A stretch of 64,000 nucleotides of DNA from Nocardioides sp. S5 (GTDB lineage Bacteria > Actinomycetota > Actinomycetes > Propionibacteriales > Nocardioidaceae), in contig NZ_CP022296.1 of the NCBI RefSeq assembly GCF_017310035.1, positions 930,001 through 994,000 on the forward strand. The letters are read 5' to 3'. The position numbers and the translations under genes are program-made. Shown here one piece after another: positions 22,587 through 30,696 of this stretch. The notes below the pieces were generated by a model. It was not told the origin of the DNA, searched no databases, and saw nothing but the letters and a program-made list of their open reading frames with translations. Numbering within the stretch: position 1 is the first letter of the stretch; the number at the start of each line of letters is the position of its first letter.

Positions 22587-23225
22587 GTGCTCCTCGCCTT
22601 CGACACCGCGACCCCGTTGGTGACCGTCGCCCTCCACGACGGCGAGCGTGTGCTCGTGGAGCACTCGTCGTCGGAACCGATGAAGCACGGCGAGCACCTC
22701 GCGCCGCTCATCGAGCGCGCCATGGTCGAGGCCGGCATCGTGCGCCAGGACCTCACCGCCGTCGCGGTCGGCGTCGGACCGGGCCCCTTCACCGGCCTGC
22801 GCGTCGGGGTGGTCACCGCCCGCACGCTCGGCTTCGTCCTCGACATCCCGGTCTACGGCGTGTGCTCGCTCGACGCGATCGCGCTCGAGGTCGTCGGCAC
22901 CGGTGTCGCCACCGGGAGCTTCCTGGTCGCCACCGATGCCCGGCGCAAGGAGGTCTACCTCGCCTCCTACGACGCCGACGGCCGCCGCCTGGAGGGCCCG
23001 GTCGTCACCCGGCCCGCCGAGGTCGCCACCGACGCCCCGGTCGCGGGCGCCGGACCGCTGCTCTACCCCGACCACTTCCCGCACGCCATCGGCCCGGACC
23101 GCCCGAGTGCGGGCTGGCTGGCAGCGGGAGTGAGCTCGGAGCTCGTAGGATTGCTCGACCCCGAACCCCTCTACCTGCGCCGCCCCGACGCGGTCGCGGG
23201 CGCACCCAGAAAGCCTGTCTCGTGA
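22587..23225 (+). CDS. tsaB: tRNA threonylcarbamoyladenosine biosynthesis protein TsaB
   Basis: Non-catalytic ASKHA-fold partner that dimerises with TsaD in the t6A machinery. The 212 residues begin MLLAFDTATPLVTVALHDG, the classic N-terminal strand. HGEHLAPLIERAM and VGVGPGPFTGLRVGVVTARTL are the family's conserved blocks. The GTG follows TAACCT by seven bases, so an internal leaderless promoter overlaps the tsaE stop. It overlaps rimI by four bases. Confidence 0.95.
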   Translation: MLLAFDTATPLVTVALHDGERVLVEHSSSEPMKHGEHLAPLIERAMVEAGIVRQDLTAVAVGVGPGPFTGLRVGVVTARTLGFVLDIPVYGVCSLDAIALEVVGTGVATGSFLVATDARRKEVYLASYDADGRRLEGPVVTRPAEVATDAPVAGAGPLLYPDHFPHAIGPDRPSAGWLAAGVSSELVGLLDPEPLYLRRPDAVAGAPRKPVS

Positions 23226-23677
23226 TTCGTCCCGCAGCCCTGGCCGACCTCCCGGCCCTCGTCGCCCTCGAGCAGGAGCTCTTCGGTGCCGACGCGTGGA
23301 GCGAGAGCCTGCTCCGTGAGGAGATCGAGGGTCCCGGTCGCCGCTTCGTGGTCGCCGACGACCTCTCCGGCTACGCCGTGACGATGACGGCGGGCGACAT
23401 CGTGGACCTGCTGCGCATCGGCGTACGCCCCGAGGCACGGCGCAGCGGCGTGGCCTCGCGGCTGCTCGACGAGCTCCTGGTGGACACCGAGGACGCCTCC
23501 CGGATGCTGCTCGAGGTCAGCGTCACCAACGCCGAGGCGCTCGGCTTCTACGTCGCGCGCCAGTTCAGCGTGATCGACGTACGCCCCCACTACTACCGCG
23601 ACGGGTCCGAGGCGCTGGTGATGTGCCGCTGGCTCCCCGGCGCGGCCCGCGCGCAGACGGCCACCGCGCATGACTGA
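23222..23677 (+). CDS. rimI: Ribosomal protein S18-alanine N-acetyltransferase-like GNAT
   Basis: A 151-residue GNAT protein. The N-terminus [20 protein letters not shown] and the acetyl-CoA loop [18 protein letters not shown] match RimI-type enzymes, followed by [19 protein letters not shown]. RimI acetylates the N-terminus of ribosomal protein S18 in E. coli and is regularly found between tsaB and tsaD in actinobacteria. It overlaps tsaB by four and tsaD by eight bases. With the GNAT-TsaE fusion this operon therefore holds two acetyltransferase domains. Confidence 0.92.
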   Translation: MIRPAALADLPALVALEQELFGADAWSESLLREEIEGPGRRFVVADDLSGYAVTMTAGDIVDLLRIGVRPEARRSGVASRLLDELLVDTEDASRMLLEVSVTNAEALGFYVARQFSVIDVRPHYYRDGSEALVMCRWLPGAARAQTATAHD

Positions 23678-24716
23678 CGAGCCGCTGGTCCTGGGGATCG
23701 AGACCTCCTGCGACGAGACCGGCGTCGGCATCGTGCGGGGCCACACGCTGCTCGCCGACACCGTCGCGAGCAGCGTCGAGGAGCACGCCCGCTTCGGCGG
23801 CGTCGTCCCGGAGGTCGCGAGCCGGGCCCACCTCGAGGCGATGGTCCCCACGATCGAGCGCGCCGCGGAGACGGCCGGGATCTCGCTGAGCGACATCGAC
23901 GCCGTCGCGGTGACCAGCGGGCCCGGGCTGGCCGGTGCGCTGCTGGTCGGCGTGGCGAGCGCCAAGGCGCTCGCCCTCGGCCTCGGCAAGCCGATCTACG
24001 GCGTCAACCACCTGGCCGCGCACGTCGCGGTCGACCAGCTCGAGCACGGGCCGCTGCCCGAGCCGTGCCTGGCCATGCTCGTCTCCGGCGGCCACTCCAG
24101 CCTGCTCGAGGTCACCGACGTCACCGTCGGCGTCGAGCCGATGGGGTCCACCATCGACGACGCGGCCGGCGAGGCCTTCGACAAGGTCGCGCGTCTGCTG
24201 GGCCTGCCGTTCCCCGGCGGCCCCCACATCGACAGGCAGGCCCGCAGCGGCAACAGCGTGGCCATCGACTTCCCGCGGGGCCTCTCCAGCCGCAAGGACC
24301 TCGAGCGCCATCGCTTCGACTTCTCCTTCTCCGGCCTCAAGACCGCCGTCGCGCGCTGGGTCGAGGCCCAGCAGCGGGCCGGGACGCCGATCGACGTCGC
24401 CGACGTGGCGGCGTCGTTCCAGGAGGCCGTCTGCGACGTGCTGACCCGCAAGGCGATCGACGCAGCCACCAGCCGCGGGATCGAGGACATCCTCATCGGC
24501 GGCGGGGTTGCGGCCAACAGCCGGCTGCGCGCCATGGCCGAGGAGCGCGCCGCGGCTGCGGGCATCCGCGTCCGGGTGCCGCGTCCCGGTCTCTGCACCG
24601 ACAACGGCGCCATGGTCGCAGCGCTGGGGGCCGAGCTCGTTGCGCGAGGACGTACGCCCTCGATGCTCGACCTGCCGGCCGACTCCTCGATGCCCATGAC
24701 GACAGTCGTGGCCTGA
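23670..24716 (+). CDS. tsaD: tRNA N6-adenosine threonylcarbamoyltransferase TsaD
   Basis: Transfers the threonylcarbamoyl group to A37 of tRNA. The 348-residue protein has [14 protein letters not shown], the metal-binding histidines His114 and His118 ([10 protein letters not shown]), [31 protein letters not shown] and [11 protein letters not shown]. The final segment includes the third metal ligand region [13 protein letters not shown]. Last gene of the conserved glmS-tsaD run. In mycobacteria groES follows directly, but here an 11.8-kb block intervenes. Confidence 0.97.
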   Translation: MTDEPLVLGIETSCDETGVGIVRGHTLLADTVASSVEEHARFGGVVPEVASRAHLEAMVPTIERAAETAGISLSDIDAVAVTSGPGLAGALLVGVASAKALALGLGKPIYGVNHLAAHVAVDQLEHGPLPEPCLAMLVSGGHSSLLEVTDVTVGVEPMGSTIDDAAGEAFDKVARLLGLPFPGGPHIDRQARSGNSVAIDFPRGLSSRKDLERHRFDFSFSGLKTAVARWVEAQQRAGTPIDVADVAASFQEAVCDVLTRKAIDAATSRGIEDILIGGGVAANSRLRAMAEERAAAAGIRVRVPRPGLCTDNGAMVAALGAELVARGRTPSMLDLPADSSMPMTTVVA

Positions 24717-24733
24717 GCCGAGGCGGACCGACC

Positions 24734-26188
24734 TCAGTCGAGGACCCCGGGGGCGACGTCGTCGTCCCCGAGCCAGTCCTGGTCGTAGACCAGCCGGTCA
24801 CGATCGGTGGCACGGTCGCGATCGCCCTTGCGGCCGCTGCGACCCGCTGCGCCTGCGGCGCCGGCTGTGCCGGCAGCACGGGATCCGCTCGCGCCGCGTC
24901 CGCCCGAACCGCTCGCGCCACGTCCGCCCGAGCGCGCGCCGGCGGACGAGCCGGCAGCACCGGAGGCGGCGCCACGACCACCGGCCGCGCCGCGACCCGC
25001 GGTCGAGCCGGCGGCCGCCGCACGCGAGGCAGGGCCACCGGCGGCACCGGCGCTGCGGGCGGCGGTCGTGGGCGAACCTGAGGTGGCGGCACGTGACAGC
25101 GCGCCCGGGGCGCCGGCGCGACCGGTCGAGCCGATGGGGCGCACAGGGCTGCCGCCGGTGGTCGAGGTGCGCGGACCGGGGCGCATCCCGCCGGTCATCG
25201 CGCTCGCGCCGCCCGCCGCCCCGGCCGCACCGAGCGCGGCGGCCGAGGCACCGGCGGAGCCGCCGGACGTGGTCGGCGCCGAGATGCCCGCGCCGGGGGA
25301 CTGGTAGGCCACGCCGCTCTGCGAGGTGCCGCCCACGGACGTCGACGGGACCTCGGTCGGCACGTGCGTCGGCAGCGACGTGGGGACTGTCGTCGGGGTG
25401 GTGATCGGCGTGGTGACCGGCGGCGTGGTGACGTGCGTCGGCGGCTGGTTGATCTCGGTGTGGTTCGGGTTGTTGTTCTCGCTGCCCACCTGGACCAGCC
25501 CGGTCCGGACGATGTCGGCGTCACCACCGCCGCCACCTGCGCCACCACCGGTGACCGGGGGCGCCTGGGTGCCGGGGAGGTAGGGGCCGGACGGCGGAGC
25601 CGACGGGCTGCTCGGCGGCGGCTCGGTCGGGTCCTGCTGGCCGTGGATCGCCTTCATCGGCGGGATGGCGGCGAGGAAGGCGGCGTCCATCTGCTTGGTG
25701 AGGGCGAGGGACCGGGCCTCCTGCTTCTCGTACGCCGACTGCCAGGCGCCGCGTTCGGCCTGTCGCGCCTGCGAGGCGGACGCCTGTGCGGCGAGCTCCT
25801 CCTTCGTGGGCTCGACGCCGGTGGTGTTGGCAGGCGCCTGGTAGGGCGACGGCTTCGGCCCGAGGTCGGCCATGTTGTCGCGCGAGTCCTTGGTGTCCGA
25901 GATCTGCTGCCCGACCTGGCGCAGCGCCTCGCCGGCCGCGCGGAGCTGGTCGGCCTTGGTCGTCAGCGAGACCGACGACTCCTCCATGCTCTGGCGCAGG
26001 GCCGGGCCGGTCAGGGTCTGCTCGCCGATGCGGAGCTCGGCCTGGGCGGCAGCCTGCTGGAGTCCCTCGGCCAGCGTCTGGAGGTCGTCGGCCTTCTTCT
26101 TCCAGTCGCTGCCGGCGGTGAGGACCCAGCCGTCGGAGGCCGAGTCGAGGTACTGGTCGAGGACGATGCGGTTCGGTCCCTTGGTCAC
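24734..26188 (-). CDS. Hypothetical ESX-associated protein with Pro/Thr linker and Ala/Gly/Ser-rich tail
   Basis: A 484-residue protein. The first 170 residues are helical and open with GPNRIVLDQYLDSASDGW, a WXG-like start. The W is followed by a helix containing repeated Gln/Ala heptads. Then comes a Pro/Thr-rich linker (HVTTPPVTTPITTPTTVP around residue 270) and a 150-residue Ala/Gly/Ser/Arg low-complexity tail ending in a charged RKGDRDRATDRDRLVYDQD. This resembles the long partners of WXG100 proteins (PPE-like or EspB-like in layout, not in sequence). The GTG at 26188 lies four bases after the upstream stop, with a G-rich Shine-Dalgarno. Confidence 0.75.
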   Translation of the reverse strand: MTKGPNRIVLDQYLDSASDGWVLTAGSDWKKKADDLQTLAEGLQQAAAQAELRIGEQTLTGPALRQSMEESSVSLTTKADQLRAAGEALRQVGQQISDTKDSRDNMADLGPKPSPYQAPANTTGVEPTKEELAAQASASQARQAERGAWQSAYEKQEARSLALTKQMDAAFLAAIPPMKAIHGQQDPTEPPPSSPSAPPSGPYLPGTQAPPVTGGGAGGGGGDADIVRTGLVQVGSENNNPNHTEINQPPTHVTTPPVTTPITTPTTVPTSLPTHVPTEVPSTSVGGTSQSGVAYQSPGAGISAPTTSGGSAGASAAALGAAGAAGGASAMTGGMRPGPRTSTTGGSPVRPIGSTGRAGAPGALSRAATSGSPTTAARSAGAAGGPASRAAAAGSTAGRGAAGGRGAASGAAGSSAGARSGGRGASGSGGRGASGSRAAGTAGAAGAAGRSGRKGDRDRATDRDRLVYDQDWLGDDDVAPGVLD

Positions 26189-26192
26189 GGTC

Positions 26193-26600
26193 TCAGTCCC
26201 CCTCGGTCGGCAGCGTGCACTGGTTGGCGGTGAAGTCGGGCGCCGCCACACAGTCCGTGGCGGACTGGATCAGCGCCATCGTCGCGACGGTCTGCTCGGT
26301 GGTCGTCTCCATGTCCTGGCGGAAGGCCTCGACGGAGGTCCCCATCCCGCGCAGGCCGGCGGCCACCTTCTCCAGCTCGTCCCTGACCGCCTGGTGGGCC
26401 ATCTCGGTGTTGGTGCCGAGGCGGTAGCCACCGGTGTAGGACTCGCCGAACGACGCGCTCTGCACCGGCAGGATCGGGTCGGACTCGACGCCCTCGGCGG
26501 CCTTGTCGAAGGACGACATCAGCGAGGCGATCGTGTCGGGATCGATGTTCAACCCGACCATCGTCTGGTTGAGCAGTTCCCTGTCTTCGAGCGGCAGCAT
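26193..26600 (-). CDS. Small WXG100-like helical protein
   Basis: A 135-residue protein with no signal peptide. It is almost wholly helical in pattern, with a central turn near GYRLGTNTEM and two cysteines near the C-terminus (SATDCVAAP and NQCTLP). The ATG at 26600 has a strong GGAAAGGA Shine-Dalgarno, which rules out the longer reading. It is first in a two-gene operon with the 484-residue protein and divergent from a lipoprotein gene. The size and fold fit an ESX-type partner, although the WXG tripeptide itself is absent and no EccC-type ATPase is in the window. Confidence 0.75.
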   Translation of the reverse strand: MLPLEDRELLNQTMVGLNIDPDTIASLMSSFDKAAEGVESDPILPVQSASFGESYTGGYRLGTNTEMAHQAVRDELEKVAAGLRGMGTSVEAFRQDMETTTEQTVATMALIQSATDCVAAPDFTANQCTLPTEGD

Positions 26601-26694
26601 GGTCTGTCCTTTCCCCCGGGTCACACAGCCAAAACCCACTCTAGGTGCTCAATCTGCCGCCGACCTCATCAATGCCCACCGCTACTCTGGACCC

Positions 26695-27318
26695 ATGACT
26701 TCTCGGGGGACTCGTCAGCGCTCGATCGCGGCCGCCACGGCGCTCGCCGCCCTCACCCTCACCGCGGGGTGCGGCTCGTCGGGGGACGCGCCCGACGCCT
26801 CCGACCCGGCGGCGAGCAGCTCGGAGACCCCGACGGAGGAGTCGTCGGCCCCCGTCACCGTGCCGAGCACCGCGGTCGTCGAGCCCGCGGACGGCGGACG
26901 GGTCAAGGTCCCGGGCGCCAGCATGCGGGCGCTCGACACCTACAAGCACCTCAACGACTACGGCATCGTCCAGGGGTGGAACGACGGCCAGAGCGCGATG
27001 ACGTTCTCGCCCAGCCTCACGCAGGCGACGTCCCTCGACGCCTTCGCCCGCGAGTGGATCCGCGAGCACGGCGGGCCCAAGGTCAAGGTCCGACAGGACG
27101 ACGCGGTGGCGGGCGGGAAGTACAGCGCGTGGCACGTGGTCGACACCACCTCGGACCCCTCGCAGGTCCAGCACGACTTCGGGATCATGTTCCTCGACTC
27201 CGCGTGGCTCATCGACATCACGTTCTACCTCCCGGGCGTGCCGGAGACGCTGACGGAGGAGGAGCAGCAGCAGGTGATCGACAGCCTGCTCGCCACCTTC
27301 AAGACCGACCTCGACTGA
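26695..27318 (+). CDS. Hypothetical lipoprotein
   Basis: A 207-residue predicted lipoprotein. Basic N-terminus, hydrophobic stretch and lipobox LTAGCGSS, then a Ser/Asp/Glu/Pro linker (about 25-60). A globular domain follows with DTYKHLNDYGIVQGWNDGQ and a C-terminal FYLPGVPETLTEEEQQQVID helix. No family recognised. TACTCT lies six bases before the ATG, indicating a leaderless transcript. It is divergent from the WXG-like operon, repeating the pairing of helical proteins and lipoprotein seen at 1.8-4.2 kb. The stop codon lies inside the CTGA that seems to mark the IS110 insertion point. Confidence 0.8.
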   Translation: MTSRGTRQRSIAAATALAALTLTAGCGSSGDAPDASDPAASSSETPTEESSAPVTVPSTAVVEPADGGRVKVPGASMRALDTYKHLNDYGIVQGWNDGQSAMTFSPSLTQATSLDAFAREWIREHGGPKVKVRQDDAVAGGKYSAWHVVDTTSDPSQVQHDFGIMFLDSAWLIDITFYLPGVPETLTEEEQQQVIDSLLATFKTDLD

Positions 27319-27348
27319 TATGTAGGGCGCGCCTGTCAAGGGCAGGGT

Positions 27349-27385
27349 GAGGCGCCGTCGGGCCTGGGTGGCCTGACGGCGCCTC
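27349..27385. other. Hairpin near the right end of the IS110 element
   Basis: A perfect 11-bp stem GAGGCGCCGTC/GACGGCGCCTC with a 15-base loop. It could end transcription of the lipoprotein gene, 31 bases upstream, or be part of the element's right end. TTGACA on the minus strand (27339-27334) lies between it and the border. Confidence 0.6.
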
Positions 27386-27601
27386 GCTTGGTCTGGATCT
27401 GTCGTCTGCGCAGCGTGTCTTCGCGACGCGCGGTCGAGACTGATATGCGCGGGTTGGGTACCGCAGGACGGCGTTCGGCAGGAGCGCTCCGCTTCTCTGA
27501 GGTCGAGCGTCACGAGTCGGGCTCGTGGCTCACAGTCGAATCGCGGGTCGGCTCCTCGCGCTGCACGCAGGGACCGGTTCCAGATCAAGTCAGGGGTGTG
27601 G

Positions 27602-28681
27602 CTACTCGAGGGTGGCCAGTGACCAGCACCAGCCGGCGAGTTCGCGGGCGATCGCGGTGTTGGCCACGGTGTGCTTCTTCTTCCGGGCCGTGTACTTGGC
27701 CCATTGGTGGTGCAGCCGCTGGTTGCCGGCGTGTCCGCGGACTCTGGCGGCGGGGGTGGCCTGTTCCCACCGGGCCTGCATGGTGGGCCCGACGGTGTAG
27801 CGGGGCTGGTGGTGCCATGCGGCCTCGATCAGCAGACGGCGGGCGTGGGTGTTGCCGGTCTTGGTGATTCCACCCTGCCTGCGCGAGTCGCCGCTGGAGT
27901 GCTCGGAGGGCACCAGACCGAGGTAGGCGCCGATGCTGGAGCCGGTGAACCTGGTCCAGTCGCCCAGTTCGACCGCGAGTGCGAACCCGGTCAGGGTGGA
28001 GATCCCCCGTAGGCAGCACAGGCGTCGGGTCAGGTCGGTGAACTCGCTGTCGGCAGCCATCGCGGTGATCGCAGCGTCGAGCCGGTTGCGGCGGGCCAGG
28101 GTGAACTCGACCGCTTCGAGGTCGGCCTCGTAGGCGGCGCGAGTGCCGGGCTGGTCGAACCGGATGCCGTGCAGCCACGCCTGGTGCTTGCCGGTCCAGG
28201 CGTTCCCGCCGTAGTAGACGTGGCCGTGGCGCAGCAGCAACTTCGAGACTCGGTGCCGGGCCCGCATCAGGTCGCCGCGGACATCTTCACGAGCCCGGAC
28301 CAGGTCGCGGGCGGCTTCCTCGGTGATGGTGGGAACCCTGACCGGAACGATCTGTCCGACTTGGAGCAGTTGCGCGAGGAGCAGGGCGTCCTTGGCGTCG
28401 GTCTTGACGCGATCCCCGGGCGGCCGGTTCAGCTTCGATGGCGCAGCCACTTCGCAGCGGATCCCGGCTGCGGTGATCGCCCGGTAGAGGCCGAATCCGG
28501 TCGGTCCGGCCTCATAGGTCACCGCCACCGGGCCCGGCAGCCCCCGCAACCAGTCCACGACCACCTCGCTGGCCGGGACGAGCTTCTGCTTGAACACCTC
28601 ACCGGTCATTGCGTCAAGACCGGCTGCCATCACCGATCGTGCGTGCACATCGAGCCCAACGCTCGTACGCTCAGAAATCAC
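27602..28681 (-). CDS. IS110-family DEDD transposase/recombinase
   Basis: A 359-residue recombinase. The RuvC-like domain shows acidic residues in GLDVHARSV, VTYEAGPTGFGLYRA and VKTDAKDALLLAQLL (the DEDD set). The C-terminal Tnp domain shows GISTLTGFALAVELGD and GLVPSEHSSGDSRRQGGITK with the serine region used by the family. The start is GTG with a perfect AGGAGG five bases upstream, but that Shine-Dalgarno is buried in a stem-loop (28681-28762). The frame is intact, so the element may be active. Family members are guided by a bridge RNA from their noncoding end. Confidence 0.95.
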   Translation of the reverse strand: MISERTSVGLDVHARSVMAAGLDAMTGEVFKQKLVPASEVVVDWLRGLPGPVAVTYEAGPTGFGLYRAITAAGIRCEVAAPSKLNRPPGDRVKTDAKDALLLAQLLQVGQIVPVRVPTITEEAARDLVRAREDVRGDLMRARHRVSKLLLRHGHVYYGGNAWTGKHQAWLHGIRFDQPGTRAAYEADLEAVEFTLARRNRLDAAITAMAADSEFTDLTRRLCCLRGISTLTGFALAVELGDWTRFTGSSIGAYLGLVPSEHSSGDSRRQGGITKTGNTHARRLLIEAAWHHQPRYTVGPTMQARWEQATPAARVRGHAGNQRLHHQWAKYTARKKKHTVANTAIARELAGWCWSLATLE

Positions 28682-28762
28682 CGGGGCCTCCTATGCCTGT
28701 GGATAGGTCGAGCAGGCCACTCCTGCCCGACAACCCACGTACATGCATGTGAGAGGCCCCGG
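28681..28762 (-). ncRNA. Candidate bridge-RNA core / Shine-Dalgarno-hiding fold upstream of the transposase
   Basis: Two 10-base arms, CCGGGGCCTC (28681-28690) and GAGGCCCCGG (28753-28762), pair perfectly and enclose three small hairpins: CCTAT/ATAGG (28690-28707), GCAGG/CCTGC (28712-28726) and the palindrome ACATGCATGT (28741-28750). The transposase Shine-Dalgarno AGGAGG is complementary to 28687-28692 and lies inside the closing helix. The fold is seen in the sequence. A role as bridge RNA is inferred from the known IS110 biology. Confidence 0.45.
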
Positions 28763-28812
28763 CCCGCAACCCCCTCACGCCGAGGCGGTCACGTCATACC
28801 GTCTGAGCCCGT

Positions 28813-30015
28813 TCACCAGGGCTGGGCCACCGTCAGGCCCGATGCGCCGGCGCTGTCGATGTCGATGCGCCGGACCGTGCTGTCGAGACCGAGCCGCATC
28901 ATGGCGTACTCCTCCCCGCGGAACAGCCGGACGACGAGCGCCTCGTCACCCTCCCAGGCCACCTGCGAGTAGAACCCGCCCACGGTGCGTCGGGGCAGGG
29001 CGGCCTCGAAGGTGACGATCTCCTCCCCGGTGCTCCCGTCCAGCACCGAGACGGTGGGCGACCCGTACGCGTCCGCCTCGGGGTCGGTGCCGACGACGTA
29101 CGCCCCGCTGGGGCTGAAGGCGCCGAGGCTGTGCTCGCAGGTCTCCCACACGGGGGTGCCCGCACCGTTCACGGCGCCCGAGCAGGCGCCGTCCGCGGTG
29201 AGCCTCGACAGGCCGGCGACCAGTCCGGTCGCGGCGGAGGCCGAGTCGGCCTCGAGGAGCCCTGCCACCTCGATGGGCTGGCCACCCCCGCGAAGCACGT
29301 AGGTCCTGGTGTCCACGCTGTCGTCGAACGTCCGCACCACGACCTCGTCGCCGGCGACGAAGCCGACCGGCTCGACCCGGTGCTCCTGCGGCGCAGGGGG
29401 GAACGTCGTACGGACCGGCTCGATGCTGCCGGACGGGTCGGCGACGACGACCTCCCACTGGGAGCCGGTGTACTCCGACCACGCGACCCGGGTGCCGTCC
29501 GGGCTCGCGACCAGGCCGCCTGTCGGGCTGCTGCCGTCGTCGACGGTGCCGTCGGCGCCCAGGAACCGCAGGGTCCCCGTGCCCTCGTTCATCGCGACGC
29601 CGACCCAACCGTCGAGGTAGGGCGTCAGGACCGAGAAAGGTCCGGGCAGGTCGGTCGTGCCGTCCGGCGAGATGAGGCTGGGGGCGTCGACGTCGAGGAG
29701 CGGGACGGGCGTCTGCGCAAGCGTCTCGGCACTGCTCGGGTCCACCAGCACGGTGCCCGAGGCGATGCTCGGCGCAGGAGGCTGGGTCGCCGGCGGCACC
29801 TCGCTGCGCTGGGCGGGACCGGTGGCGTCGAGCCCGAATGGGACGGCGATCGCGAGCACCGCGGCGACGGCGACACCGGCGGCGGCCGCCCGGCGGCGCT
29901 GGACGCGACGGGCGCGACGGCGTACGTCGCTGACGGTGAAGGGAGCGTGCTGGAGGGGGGCGACCCGGCGGTGCAGGGCGTCGTGGACCTGGTCCTCGAG
30001 GGGAGTGTGGTTCAT
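28813..30015 (-). CDS. Membrane-anchored beta-propeller protein, putative anti-sigma partner
   Basis: A 400-residue protein paired with the SigE-type sigma factor upstream (4-base overlap). A short cytoplasmic N-terminus (1-40, ending in a run of Arg) may bind the sigma factor. A single membrane helix lies near 42-61. The outside part is a predicted beta-propeller with repeats such as LVASPDGTRVAWSEY and GAFSPSGAYVVGTD. The C-terminus YAMMRLGLDSTVRRIDID matches the end of the secreted protein at 58.6 kb. The anti-sigma role is inference from operon and topology. Confidence 0.82.
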   Translation of the reverse strand: MNHTPLEDQVHDALHRRVAPLQHAPFTVSDVRRRARRVQRRRAAAAGVAVAAVLAIAVPFGLDATGPAQRSEVPPATQPPAPSIASGTVLVDPSSAETLAQTPVPLLDVDAPSLISPDGTTDLPGPFSVLTPYLDGWVGVAMNEGTGTLRFLGADGTVDDGSSPTGGLVASPDGTRVAWSEYTGSQWEVVVADPSGSIEPVRTTFPPAPQEHRVEPVGFVAGDEVVVRTFDDSVDTRTYVLRGGGQPIEVAGLLEADSASAATGLVAGLSRLTADGACSGAVNGAGTPVWETCEHSLGAFSPSGAYVVGTDPEADAYGSPTVSVLDGSTGEEIVTFEAALPRRTVGGFYSQVAWEGDEALVVRLFRGEEYAMMRLGLDSTVRRIDIDSAGASGLTVAQPW

Positions 30016-30572
30016 CGGACGTCATCTCCGGACTGGTGGGGGTGCAGTGACTGCGGGGCGCGGGCGCGGAGCCCCGCGAGGGCGCGGCTGGCCTGGGACT
30101 TGACCGTCCCGACGGAGATGCCGAGGACGTCGGCGATCTCGGCCTCGCTGAGCTGTTCGTAGTAGCGCAGGACGATCACCGAGCGCTGCCGCGGTGGGAG
30201 CGTCTGGACGAACGACCACATCGCCCCGCCCATGCCGTCGTCATAGGTGTCGACGACGCCGGTGTCGGGCAGCGTGTCGGCGGAGTGCTCGCGCCGCTTC
30301 CAGGCGCGACGCCACAGCGAGCTGTTCTCGTTGACCATGATCCGGCGGACGTAGCCGTCGAGGGCCTCGCGGTCGCGGACCTTGTCCCACGACAGGTACA
30401 GCTTGGCGAAGGCGTTCTGCAGCAGGTCCTCGGCACCCGCGTGGTCACCTGCGAGCAGGTACGCCGTGCGGTAGAGCGCGACCTGGCGCGCGGCCATGTA
30501 CGCCGAGAAGTCGGCGTCCTTGTCGCTGTGTCGGTCGTGCGTCGTGCCCATCGTCTGAAGTGTCGTGCCCAC
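30012..30572 (-). CDS. SigE-family ECF RNA polymerase sigma factor
   Basis: A 186-residue ECF sigma factor. Region 2 runs through DFSAYMAARQVALYRTAYLLAG and AEDLLQNAFAKLYLSWDKV. A linker contains YVRRIMVNENSSLWRR. Region 4 has LPPRQRSVIVLRYYEQLSEAEIADVLGISVGTVKSQASRAL. The GTG at 30572 has a G-rich Shine-Dalgarno, and an ATG at 30551 is also possible. It sits in an operon with the membrane beta-propeller gene. A GCAACC-N15-GCGTC promoter lies 41 bases upstream and is shared with the second sigma gene, which suggests autoregulation. Confidence 0.92.
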   Translation of the reverse strand: MGTTLQTMGTTHDRHSDKDADFSAYMAARQVALYRTAYLLAGDHAGAEDLLQNAFAKLYLSWDKVRDREALDGYVRRIMVNENSSLWRRAWKRREHSADTLPDTGVVDTYDDGMGGAMWSFVQTLPPRQRSVIVLRYYEQLSEAEIADVLGISVGTVKSQASRALAGLRARAPQSLHPHQSGDDVR

Positions 30573-30612
30573 GTGCCACCCCCGTCCGTCTCTGTGTGGC
30601 GTGTCGTGGTGA

Positions 30613-30639
30613 GGACGCGACCGCCCGGCCGGGGGTTGC
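30613..30639 (-). promoter_or_regulatory. SigE-type promoter 1
   Basis: On the minus strand GCAACC (complement of 30634-30639), 15 bp spacer, then GCGTCC (complement of 30613-30618). The spacer begins CCCGGCCG. The same layout occurs before the other sigma gene (40723-40750) and before the orphan beta-propeller gene (59685-59711). Confidence 0.6.
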
Positions 30640-30696
30640 ATCTGTTTGGGTCGCGTTGACAGGCTCCTCGCATCCCCCGACGTACAGGAGTCATCG

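Larger units (their letters stand above)
27319..28802 (-). mobile_element. IS110-family insertion sequence
   Basis: The element carries one DEDD transposase. The tetramer CTGA occurs at both proposed borders (27315-27318 and 28803-28806). Removing 27319-28806 leaves the lipoprotein stop seven bases from the stop of the convergent gene at 28813, matching the tight convergent spacing elsewhere in this window. The transposase-downstream side is long (283 bases) and the upstream side about 121 bases. The right border is ambiguous because GACTGATATG recurs at 27438-27447. No terminal inverted repeats are evident, as expected for this family. Confidence 0.7.
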
